From Treponema sp. (GTDB lineage: Bacteria > Spirochaetota > Spirochaetia > Treponematales > Treponemataceae), in assembly GCA_017453705.1 (NCBI GenBank), contig JAFTEK010000298.1:1-7808 (forward strand): a stretch of DNA of 7,808 bases, read 5' to 3'. The position numbers and the translations under genes are program-made. Shown here one piece after another: positions 1 to 7,761 of this stretch. How positions within the stretch are numbered: the first letter of the stretch is position 1; every line of letters begins with the position of its first letter. The notes under the pieces were generated by a model. The model saw only the letters and a list, made by a program, of their open reading frames with translations, made no database searches and was not told the origin of the DNA.

Positions 1-1
1 C

Positions 2-93
2 GATAGCCCATTCTGGTCACACCAGATAGTCCATTCTGGTCACACCAGATAGTCCATTCTGGTCACACCGGATAGTCCATTCTGGTCACACCA
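2..93. repeat. 23-bp tandem repeat array, 4 copies
   Basis: Four head-to-tail copies of a 23-bp unit (2-24, 25-47, 48-70, 71-93) run with no spacers. They are almost identical: copy 1 has C for T at position 7, and copy 3 ends in G (position 70) instead of A. Each unit contains CTGGTCACACC, and in copies 1 and 2 this makes the inverted repeat TCTGGT-CAC-ACCAGA (12-26 and 35-49), a 6-bp stem with a 3-base loop. Copy 3 (58-72) keeps it with one wobble; copy 4 loses it at the array end. Because 23 is not a multiple of three and each unit holds a TAG, all three + strand frames are closed, so the array cannot be translated through on that strand. It is not a CRISPR, having no spacers. It begins at the window edge and may continue upstream. 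Function unknown. Confidence 0.95.
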
Positions 94-94
94 C

Positions 95-244
95 CATGCC
101 GATGTGCTGCCTGCGGTTTTGCAACAGAGCCACACAATCTGCCAGAAATACTCTGGGCAGGTCTCAGACCGCTATGTAATTTATGCGAAGAACGGAACAG
201 CTCTGTCGTATGCCGCCAGCTACGGCTCTATGCTGCTATCTTAG
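95..244 (+). pseudogene. 3' remnant of an unidentified gene behind the repeat array
   Basis: An open + strand frame runs from just after the TAG at 50-52 to TAG 242-244. The part beyond the array (about 49 codons) reads like real protein, for example the stretch ending YAASYGSMLLS, with a codon mix like the neighbouring genes. Upstream the frame is lost in the array, which has stops in all frames. No ATG occurs except four codons before the end; a GTG at 104-106 has no convincing ribosome binding site. I infer a C-terminal fragment of a gene whose 5' part is missing or displaced by the array. I do not recognise the family. Its end overlaps the 3' end of the convergent aldehyde dehydrogenase gene by 9 bp (236-244), a tight junction suggesting that this is an original gene end. 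The alternative, a small gene starting at GTG 104, is less likely. Confidence 0.5.
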
Positions 245-2134
245 TACCTTCTTGAGCAGACGGAGTTTTTTGTCCGTACAGGGGGCATAGCGGATGTTCA
301 GGTCTGTCTTTGGTGACTGCACTAGGACTGACTTCTCATGTGAGAAAGTGCGCAGACCATAGATACCGTGGTATCCGCCCATTCCGCTCTCTCCTGCTCC
401 ACCGAACGGAGCTTTGCTTGAGGCCAGATGGAAAACCACATCATTGATACAACCGCCGCCAAAGCGCAGTTCCTGAGTGACCCGCCTGCAGTTGTCGGAA
501 TTTGTACTGAAGATGTAGAGTGACAGTGGAACCGGCCTGGATGCCACGTATGCCATGACAGTGTTTATATTGTCAAAGCTCAGGACAGGGAGCAGCGGGC
601 CGAATATCTCTTCCTGCATTATCTCGGATTCGGATGCTTCTCTTCCGTTCATGTCTCCCAAATCCATTATGGTTGGAGAAATCTTATTGGTAACAAAGTC
701 CATCTCTGCTTTTGGGCAGAGCGTGGACAGGTGGACAAAACGGCGCTCGTTTATAATCTTTGGATAGTCCTTGTTTTCAAGTGGCTTGTCTCCAAACTGC
801 CTTTGTATCTCAAGCTTCATAAGCTCAATCAGCCTGTCTTTAACCCCTTTGTCAACAAGGATATAGTCTGGCGCGACGCAGGTTTGTCCCGCATTAAGGA
901 ATTTACCCCATACTATCCTGCGGGCTGCAATCTCCAGGTTGGCGGAGGAGTCCACGATACAGGGGCTCTTCCCACCCAGTTCCAGGCATACCGGGGTTAG
1001 GAACCGGGCTGCGCTGGACATTACTATCTTTCCTACATTTTGGCTGCCGGTAAAGAAGATAAAATCAAAGTGCTGCTCCAGCAGGGCGTGGTTCTCTGTA
1101 TAGCCCCCCTGTACAACCGCCAGATAGGAGCGGTTGAAAGTCTTTTCCAGCATTGTCTTTAGGACGTTGTTTGTTGCGACCGCATACTCGGAGGTCTTGA
1201 GTATAACCGTGTTTCCGGCGGCAATGGAGCTTATTATAGGGTCGAGCGAGAGCAATATGGGGTAGTTCCAGGTTGACATAACCAGTGAGACACCGAGAGG
1301 CTCCGTATAGATTATAAAACGGGCAGGGAGAAGGTGCAGGTCTGCAATTTTCCGTCTTGGTTTTGTCCATTTCTTGAGGTGCTTTATGACATAGCTTATT
1401 TCATGCAGAACCAGTCCTATCTCCGTGGAATAGGTTTCGGCAGGAGACTTGGACAAATCCTTGTACAGTGCTTCCGTTATGAGAGCCTCGTTATCCTTTA
1501 TCGCCCTGTACAGCTTCTTGAGCTGCAATATGCGGAAGTTTACATCACGGGTCTGGTTTGTGTTAAAGAAAGTCCTCTGGCTTTCCACCAGGGTCTTCAT
1601 GGTAGAATCCACCCGCTCCTGTGCAAGCTCGAATTCCACATCCCTGCTGTCGTCATAGCTGCTGGAAAAACTGGAGGATGTGCTTTCTTCCGTGGCAGAC
1701 GAATCGTCCGAAATACTGGACACAGGCTCAAAGGCTCTGGAAAAGGGGGAATCATCGGCTGAAACAAAGGGGGCTGTTTCCTCCACGGCTACGGAATCAA
1801 AGGGGGACGGCTCGGTTTCCTCGGGAACAGATTGCTCATTGACTGGCTCGGACTGCTGGCTGGCTGCCTCCTCAGACTCAAATGCGAAAGGAGTGTCATT
1901 TTCAGGAACTTCATCCTGCACCTTTGGATCGTAAATCTTCACGCCAGTTTCATCGATGGAGTTTTCGGTCTCTTTGGGCTCTTCCTCTTCAAAATCCTGG
2001 GCTTTGACTTTGCGGGGTCTCCCTCTTTTGGCGGGAAGCTTGGACTGCTCGTCCTTTGCTCTGGATGTCCTTGTTCCTTTTGTCTTGGATTCCTTCTTTT
2101 CCGTCGTTGTGTTCCTAGCTGTCAATATATTCAC
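236..2134 (-). CDS. Aldehyde dehydrogenase (class 3 type) with AT-hook N-terminal extension
   Basis: This 632-aa protein should oxidise aldehydes to carboxylic acids with NAD(P)+. The catalytic part is roughly residues 168-632 (about 465 aa, the normal size for class 3/fatty or aryl aldehyde dehydrogenases). It shows WNYP at 289-292, the cofactor-site Lys313 in LKTSE, FTGS 361-364, the general base Glu385 in LELGGK, nucleophile Cys419 in NAGQTC, EEIFGP 508-513 and PFGG 576-579. No transmembrane tail is seen, so it is probably cytoplasmic. Residues 1-165 are extra: a Lys/Arg-rich start, AT-hook KRGRPRK (36-42), then a Glu/Asp/Ser/Pro-rich low-complexity linker with repeated S/T/A-P-F motifs. 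The start is GTG at 2134, with AAGGAG 8 bases upstream. It is divergent from the flavoredoxin gene and stands alone on its strand. The substrate cannot be told from sequence. Family assignment is firm; a role for the extension in DNA binding is inference. Confidence 0.93.
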   Translation of the reverse strand: MNILTARNTTTEKKESKTKGTRTSRAKDEQSKLPAKRGRPRKVKAQDFEEEEPKETENSIDETGVKIYDPKVQDEVPENDTPFAFESEEAASQQSEPVNEQSVPEETEPSPFDSVAVEETAPFVSADDSPFSRAFEPVSSISDDSSATEESTSSSFSSSYDDSRDVEFELAQERVDSTMKTLVESQRTFFNTNQTRDVNFRILQLKKLYRAIKDNEALITEALYKDLSKSPAETYSTEIGLVLHEISYVIKHLKKWTKPRRKIADLHLLPARFIIYTEPLGVSLVMSTWNYPILLSLDPIISSIAAGNTVILKTSEYAVATNNVLKTMLEKTFNRSYLAVVQGGYTENHALLEQHFDFIFFTGSQNVGKIVMSSAARFLTPVCLELGGKSPCIVDSSANLEIAARRIVWGKFLNAGQTCVAPDYILVDKGVKDRLIELMKLEIQRQFGDKPLENKDYPKIINERRFVHLSTLCPKAEMDFVTNKISPTIMDLGDMNGREASESEIMQEEIFGPLLPVLSFDNINTVMAYVASRPVPLSLYIFSTNSDNCRRVTQELRFGGGCINDVVFHLASSKAPFGGAGESGMGGYHGIYGLRTFSHEKSVLVQSPKTDLNIRYAPCTDKKLRLLKKVLR

Positions 2135-2137
2135 CTT

Positions 2138-2148
2138 CTCCTCTCCTT
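2138..2148 (-). promoter_or_regulatory. Ribosome binding site of the aldehyde dehydrogenase gene
   Basis: Read on the - strand, AAGGAG (2148-2143) is followed directly by a second AGGAG (2142-2138). The first lies 8 bases from the GTG at 2134-2132, ideal spacing; the second lies only 3 bases away. This strong site supports translation of the whole N-terminal extension from the GTG start. Confidence 0.75.
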
Positions 2149-2259
2149 ATTATGATATAGATTGTAGAATTTTGCAACCTCCGTACATGTCATGCCACTT
2201 GTGCCGTGCCATCTCATGTTTCTATAGAATAAGAGCCTTAAACCTGCTAGAATGTGGAC

Positions 2260-2264
2260 GGAGG
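2260..2264 (+). promoter_or_regulatory. Ribosome binding site deciding the flavoredoxin start
   Basis: GGAGG lies 8 bases before ATG 2273. A longer frame begins at ATG 2252, but this site would then fall inside the coding region and the first ATG has no SD of its own. The protein is therefore called from 2273. Confidence 0.75.
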
Positions 2265-2272
2265 TTCAAACG

Positions 2273-2824
2273 ATGAAGAAAGATTTTGGAAAGCAAACCT
2301 ATATGTATCCCATGCCGGTTCTTATTATAGCGACCTATGACGAGCAGGGTAACCCGGATGCGATGAATGCGGCCTGGGGTGGAATCCACGATACAAACCA
2401 GATAGGAATATGCCTTGATAAGAGCCATAAAACGACCAAGAACATTGCGGCAAAGAAAGCCTTTACAGTGAGCATAGCGGATGCAGCCCATGTGAAGGAG
2501 TGTGATTATCTAGGGCTTGTCAGCGGAAACAAGGAGCCGGACAAGATAAAGAAGGCGTCTTTTTCTGTCACTAAGTCCAAGTTCGTGGATGCTCCCATAA
2601 TAAACGAGCTTCCTATGGCCTTGGAATGTGAGCTTGTGGAGATGAGAGGTGACAGCGATTACATCGTGGGCAACATCGTGAACGTCTGCGCTGACGAGTC
2701 TGTTCTGACAGACGGAAAGATTGATTCTTCCAAGCTTAAGCCCATCTGCTATGACCCTGTTTTGCACAATTATAACCTGTTGGGAGATGTGGTAGGAAAA
2801 GCCTTCTCGGACGGAAAAGCAATA

Positions 2825-2830
<6 letters not shown>
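2273..2830 (+). CDS. Flavoredoxin-type flavin reductase family protein
   Basis: The 185-aa product belongs to the flavin reductase-like, FMN-binding split-barrel family. Members bind FMN and pass electrons between NAD(P)H- or thiol-linked donors and flavin or protein acceptors in the cytoplasm. Seen in the sequence: an N-terminal strand-turn segment ATYDEQGNPDAMNAAWGG, a KTTKNI motif typical of the FMN phosphate region, VSGNKEPDK in the middle, and a C-terminal LGDVVGKAFSDG signature that closes such proteins. The length is normal for the family, with no signal peptide. It is the first gene of a probable operon with glpK, which starts 33 bp after its stop. The exact electron donor and acceptor cannot be assigned; a plain NAD(P)H:FMN oxidoreductase is the main alternative. 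Confidence 0.88.
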
Positions 2831-4363
<1,533 letters not shown>

Positions 4364-4364
4364 A

Positions 4365-4850
4365 ATGAAGAACACGACGCTCTGTTATATAGAAAGAAAT
4401 AGCTCATACCTGATGCTTCACAGGGTCAAGAAGTTGAATGATGTCAATAAAGACAAGTGGATTGGGATAGGCGGCCACTGCGAGGAAGGGGAAAGCCCTG
4501 AGGACTGCGTGACGCGGGAAGTCTTGGAGGAAACAGGGCTTACTCTCGAAGGAATGCGTTACTGCGGTATTGTCACTTTTGTGGCGGACAACTGTGAGGG
4601 CGAATACATGCACCTCTTTCACTCCGACTCATTCTCCGGTCAGCTCAAGGAGTGTGACGAGGGAGTCTTGGAGTGGGTTCCTATTGCTTCATTGAACAAA
4701 CTTGAGCATTGGCAGGGAGATGAGATATTCCTCGATTTAATCGGCCGGAAAGTTCCTTTCTTCTCGCTCAAGCTCGTGTATTCAGCAGGCAGGCTTTTGC
4801 AGGCGGTCTTGGACGGCAAGGAGCTGCCTGAGCCTATTTCCCATTCTTGA
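4365..4850 (+). CDS. Nudix hydrolase, MutT/8-oxo-dGTP diphosphatase-like
   Basis: This 161-aa protein hydrolyses a nucleoside diphosphate linked to another group; the closest look is the 8-oxo-(d)GTP pyrophosphatase branch that sanitises oxidised nucleotides. The Nudix box is complete at residues 37-59 (pattern G-x5-E-x7-REVLEETGL), including the metal-binding Glu cluster at 52, 55 and 56. An LEHWQGDEIFLDL segment and a final PFFSLKLVYS strand follow, both usual in this branch. The ATG at 4365 is one base after the glpK stop, with AGGG 8 bases upstream inside glpK. The same frame stays open upstream to 4164, but that part is glpK in another frame. This points to translational coupling with glpK. 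The 3' end overlaps the convergent methyltransferase gene by 17 bp. Substrate specificity is inferred only. Confidence 0.9.
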   Translation: MKNTTLCYIERNSSYLMLHRVKKLNDVNKDKWIGIGGHCEEGESPEDCVTREVLEETGLTLEGMRYCGIVTFVADNCEGEYMHLFHSDSFSGQLKECDEGVLEWVPIASLNKLEHWQGDEIFLDLIGRKVPFFSLKLVYSAGRLLQAVLDGKELPEPISHS

Positions 4851-5775
4851 GGCTATTTCTCTCCCAAAACACGCCGTCCGCATAGCCCTGTATAGTCTTG
4901 TCTTTGTCCGCCATGTGCAGGCGTTTGGCGGCATACAGGCAGTACTCCTCGCTCAGCTCCACCCCGCAGTAATGCCGCCCCAGCTTCTTTGCGGTGACGG
5001 CGGCCGTCCCCGAACCCAGGAAGGGGTCAAAGACCATGCCGCCCGGCCTGGAAGAGGCCAGAATCAGCTTGGCGTAAAGCTTCTCGCTCTTCTGCGTGGG
5101 GTGGTCGGTGTTTTCCGGCATGGACCAGAAGGGAACGGATATGTCGTCCCAGAAGTTGGAGGGGCATGTCAGGCGGAAGTTCCCGTCCTCGCCCTCCTCC
5201 CAGTCCTTGGGTCTGCCGTCCACCCGGTAGGGGGCTATGACCTTGCGCCGCATTTTCACAGCCTCAAGGTCAAAGTAATAGCTCTTGGGATTCTTGACGG
5301 CAAACCAGATGTCTTCCATAGAATTCTTCCAGTTGGATTTGGAACCACGGCCTTTCTCCCTCTGCCAGGTTATGCGGTTCATGATGGTCAGGTTCTTTTC
5401 CAGAGACCGCTGCATGGCCGAGCAGCACTTCCAGTCGCCGCACAAGTACAGGCTGCCGTCCGCCTTGAGCTTGGCACACACGGCGGGAAGCCATGAGTCC
5501 AGATAGCTCTCGTAGTCGCTGTCTTTCATGGAGGAAAACTTGAGTCCTGCAAAGTCCTTGCTCAGGTTGTAGGGGGGGTCTATGATGATTAGGTCGGCGA
5601 AAGCGTCCGGCAGCAGGGGCAGGATGTCAAATATGTCAGCGTTTATGAGCTTGTCCTGAGGGTTTGGGTTCTGCCGGAACTGCTCCACGTCCACGATGTC
5701 CCCCCGGAGGCTGTCACGCTCTTCCGGGGAAAGGGTCAGCGTCTGGTTGCGTCCTGCACGAGGCTTTTCTTCCAT
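4834..5775 (-). CDS. Solitary DNA methyltransferase (N6-adenine or N4-cytosine)
   Basis: The 313-aa product is a SAM-dependent DNA amino-methyltransferase. The catalytic motif DPPY is at residues 66-69, well before the SAM-binding motif FDPFLGSGT at 249-257 and GVELSEEY at 271-278. TDHPTQK (223-229) precedes the SAM motif as usual. Motif IV before motif I is the beta-type order, with the stretch between, about residues 75-215, likely holding the target recognition part. DPPY usually goes with N6-adenine methylation, but N4-cytosine cannot be excluded and the site is unknown. No restriction endonuclease is next to it, so it looks like an orphan (regulatory or protective) enzyme. It lies 74 bp downstream of gatA on the same strand. 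The ATG at 5775 has no clear SD. The DPPY codons create a run of seven identical bases (5572-5578). Confidence 0.93.
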   Translation of the reverse strand: MEEKPRAGRNQTLTLSPEERDSLRGDIVDVEQFRQNPNPQDKLINADIFDILPLLPDAFADLIIIDPPYNLSKDFAGLKFSSMKDSDYESYLDSWLPAVCAKLKADGSLYLCGDWKCCSAMQRSLEKNLTIMNRITWQREKGRGSKSNWKNSMEDIWFAVKNPKSYYFDLEAVKMRRKVIAPYRVDGRPKDWEEGEDGNFRLTCPSNFWDDISVPFWSMPENTDHPTQKSEKLYAKLILASSRPGGMVFDPFLGSGTAAVTAKKLGRHYCGVELSEEYCLYAAKRLHMADKDKTIQGYADGVFWERNSLKNGK

Positions 5776-5813
5776 TTATTGCAGGCTGTTGTCAGTCAAT
5801 GGCGAAGCACAAC

Positions 5814-5848
5814 GAGCTACAAAGCAGCTCAATGACCGCAAGCGGTCA
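5814..5848 (-). terminator. Two hairpins between gatA and the methyltransferase gene
   Basis: The perfect inverted repeat TGACCGC-AA-GCGGTCA lies at 5833-5848, one base past the gatA stop. In the gatA-sense RNA it folds as a 6-bp stem UGACCG/CGGUCA closed by a CUUG tetraloop. A second hairpin follows, GAGCT (5814-5818) pairing with AGCTC (5826-5830) across a 7-base loop. There is no U-tract after either, so this is not a standard intrinsic terminator. It may attenuate read-through, protect the gatCA mRNA 3' end, or be a protein-binding palindrome. Confidence 0.4.
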
Positions 5849-5849
5849 C

Positions 5850-7430
5850 TTAACATGCTAACGGCTGTCCGCATCCCTCGTGCTCCTTCTCCCAGGCCTG
5901 GGCGATGCGGAGAATTTTCTCCTCGCCGAACATCGGCCCTGCGAACTGGATTCCCACAGGCATGGAGTCGCTGTCACCCCTCGCGGCTGCCTTGGCAAAC
6001 TCGCCGTCAAAGCCCTTGGTGATGCCTGCCTCTACGCCCATGCCCGCCGTGTGTCCGCATGGAACGGAGATGGAAGGAATGCGGGCCAGGTTGACGAATA
6101 CCGTAAAGAGGTCGCTCAGGTACATCTCAAGCGGGTCGTCCACCTTCTCGCCCAGCTTGAACGAAGGAGTCGGGCAGGTGGGGCAGAGGATGATGTCGTA
6201 GCTTTCAAAGAGCTTTGCTATCTCCCTCTGGATCCTCGCACGGACGGACATGCCTTTTTTGTAGGTGTCGCCGGAGAACTGCTCCGAGAGTACGTAGTTG
6301 CCTATGATGATGCGGCGCTTGACCTCGGGGCCGAATCCCGCAGACCGGGTCTCCACATAGAGCTGGTCGTAGCCCTGCTCGTTGTCCACGCGCGCACCGT
6401 AGCGGATGCCGTCAAAGCGGCTCAGGTTGGAGGCAGCCTCGGAAAGGGCGATGACATAGTAGGAAGCGATGGAAGCGTCCAGAACGCCCAGGTCAACAAC
6501 ATCGATTTTTGCACCCTTGGATTCGAACCATTTGCGCACTTCGTCAAAGACCTTGCCCACGTCGGGCGCAAGGCCCTTGCTTTCGAGGAACTGCTTGGGT
6601 ATGGCTATCTTGAGCGACTTGAACTCATCGGCAGTGAATGCGGAAAGCTTAGCCAGCTTCTCGCGTCCCGGCAGGTCGGCGGAAGTGTCATCGTAGAAGT
6701 CCACCCCGGACATTACGGAAAGGGTCGTTGCAATATCCTTGGGAGTGTGCCCCATGATTCCGACCTGGTCGAGCGAAGACCCGTATGCGACAACACCCCA
6801 GCGGGAAAGCACTCCGTAAGTGGGCTTGAGTCCGTAGACACCGCAGTAGCTTGCAGGCAGGCGGACGGAACCACCTGTTTCAGTGCCGAGTGCAAAGATG
6901 GCCTGGTTTGCGGCAAGGGCGGCCGCGGGGCCTCCTGAAGAACCGCCTGAGACGTAGGCGCGGTTTATGGGGTTGCGGGTAGGCCCATAAGTCGAATACT
7001 CTGTGGAAGAACCCATCGCGAACTCGTCCTGATTGCAGCGGCCAAGCGGGATTGCTCCTGCTTCGACAAGTCGCTTGATGACGGTCGCGCTGTATGGGGC
7101 GACATAGCCCTGTAGAATCTTGGAGGAGCATGTCAGGTGCTTGCCCTGCACGGAGATGTTGTCCTTGACGGCGAAGGGGATGCCTAAGAGGGGCTTCTTT
7201 TCAAAGAGGGCTTCCACGGCAGCATCTCCTGCTGTCCGTGCCTGAGCTATCTCCTTGTCTGCGGCCTCGGCAAGCTGTATAACGTCATCATATATCTCAA
7301 GGAATGCGTTGAGGGGGAGGGCAGACTTCTTGTCCGCCTCGTAGGTGTCCACGGACTTTTTGACAAGGGCTATACTGCTGATTTTGCCTGATTTAAGCTC
7401 TTTTACAACGTTGTCTATATCGTTCACCAT
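5850..7430 (-). CDS. gatA: Asp/Glu-tRNA amidotransferase subunit A
   Basis: GatA is the glutaminase subunit of GatCAB, which frees ammonia from glutamine so that mischarged Glu-tRNA(Gln) or Asp-tRNA(Asn) can be amidated. The 526-aa product carries the amidase-signature Ser-cisSer-Lys triad: Lys89 in AVKDN, Ser164 in GGSSGG and nucleophile Ser188 in TETGGSVR. The glycine/serine loop reads GGSSGGPAA, with Pro168 where Ser is common. It is longer than the usual roughly 485 aa. Most of the excess is about 28 residues (461-488) between SVPCGH and MPVGIQFAGP, where typical enzymes have only a short turn. ATG 7430 is four bases after the gatC stop and has AAGGGG at 7445-7440, inside the gatC 3' end, 9 bases upstream. 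It is co-transcribed with gatC. gatB, needed for the complex, is not in this window. Confidence 0.97.
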   Translation of the reverse strand: MVNDIDNVVKELKSGKISSIALVKKSVDTYEADKKSALPLNAFLEIYDDVIQLAEAADKEIAQARTAGDAAVEALFEKKPLLGIPFAVKDNISVQGKHLTCSSKILQGYVAPYSATVIKRLVEAGAIPLGRCNQDEFAMGSSTEYSTYGPTRNPINRAYVSGGSSGGPAAALAANQAIFALGTETGGSVRLPASYCGVYGLKPTYGVLSRWGVVAYGSSLDQVGIMGHTPKDIATTLSVMSGVDFYDDTSADLPGREKLAKLSAFTADEFKSLKIAIPKQFLESKGLAPDVGKVFDEVRKWFESKGAKIDVVDLGVLDASIASYYVIALSEAASNLSRFDGIRYGARVDNEQGYDQLYVETRSAGFGPEVKRRIIIGNYVLSEQFSGDTYKKGMSVRARIQREIAKLFESYDIILCPTCPTPSFKLGEKVDDPLEMYLSDLFTVFVNLARIPSISVPCGHTAGMGVEAGITKGFDGEFAKAAARGDSDSMPVGIQFAGPMFGEEKILRIAQAWEKEHEGCGQPLAC

Positions 7431-7434
7431 AAAA

Positions 7435-7755
7435 CTACGCCCCTTCTCCCAGAACTTTCGGAACCTGGAAATATCCGTCCAGGAAATGCTCGCTCACCTT
7501 CTTCACGTCGTGCATCTCAAGGCCTGGAACCACCTCGTCCTCGCGCAGTGCCGCCGCGGTAGTTGTCGGGTAGGCATCGTAGGGGTTCTCGCTGTCATCA
7601 TATTTGGAAAGAATGTCAAAGTATCCTACAATATCGTCCACCTGCTTTTTGAGGGTGTCCATGTCAGTGCTCTCAGGGGAGAGCCGGGAAAGGTAGAGGA
7701 GCTTCTCAAGCGTGTCCTCGTTCACTGTACGTTTCGTACTTTTCTCTTCGCTCAT
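7435..7755 (-). CDS. gatC: Asp/Glu-tRNA amidotransferase subunit C
   Basis: This 106-aa protein is the small subunit that wraps around GatA and holds it to GatB. It matches the GatC pattern: an N-terminal helix (VNEDTLEKLLYLSRLSPES), a second helix with the conserved-type QVDDIVGYFDIL, then an extended tail with ALREDEVVPG, and near the end a FQVPKVL segment that is characteristic of the family's C-terminus. It is slightly longer than the common 95-100 aa because of about ten polar residues at the N-terminus. The ATG at 7755 has no SD upstream. A TATAAT box ends six bases before it, implying that transcription begins at or beside the start codon. A GTG at codon 11 is the only nearby alternative start. 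gatA follows after four bases. Confidence 0.95.
   Translation of the reverse strand: MSEEKSTKRTVNEDTLEKLLYLSRLSPESTDMDTLKKQVDDIVGYFDILSKYDDSENPYDAYPTTTAAALREDEVVPGLEMHDVKKVSEHFLDGYFQVPKVLGEGA
7440..7445 (-). promoter_or_regulatory. Ribosome binding site of gatA inside gatC
   Basis: AAGGGG read on the - strand ends 9 bases before the gatA ATG at 7430. It overlaps the last codons of gatC, which fits coupled translation of the two subunits and contrasts with gatC, where no such site is present. Confidence 0.65.
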
Positions 7756-7761
7756 AGGGGC

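Larger units (their letters stand above)
2135..2272. promoter_or_regulatory. Divergent intergenic region between aldehyde dehydrogenase and flavoredoxin genes
   Basis: These 138 bp must hold the promoters of both divergent units. On the + strand a possible pair is TTGTGC (2199-2204) and TATAGA (2223-2228) with an 18-base spacer, about 40 bases before the start codon. The -35 match is poor. On the - strand, TACAAT lies at 2171-2166 and CATAAT at 2154-2149. CATAAT sits too close to the ribosome binding site to serve, so TACAAT is the better -10 candidate, though it has no clear -35. The segment 2183-2220 contains repeated GTGCC and ATG-CAT half-palindromes but no clean operator. Confidence 0.4.

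Noticed and set aside
2..93. CRISPR array
   Set aside because: Units are 23 bp, directly adjacent with no spacers, and no cas gene is near.
2149..2185. TTGCAA-17-CATAAT promoter for the aldehyde dehydrogenase gene
   Set aside because: The hexamers and spacing look good, but the -10 abuts the AAGGAG, so transcription would start inside or after the ribosome binding site and lose it.
2252..2272. Earlier ATG for the flavoredoxin
   Set aside because: It lacks its own ribosome binding site and would place the GGAGG at 2260-2264 inside the gene; family proteins begin near the ATG at 2273.
4834..5775. Restriction-modification system
   Set aside because: Only the methyltransferase is present. The neighbours are a Nudix gene and gatA, and no endonuclease-like frame is found on either strand.
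5880..6938. 352-codon open frame on the + strand
   Set aside because: It lies wholly antisense to gatA, whose motifs and catalytic triad are clear. Its translation shows no family features and there is no good ribosome binding site; it is a shadow of codon bias.
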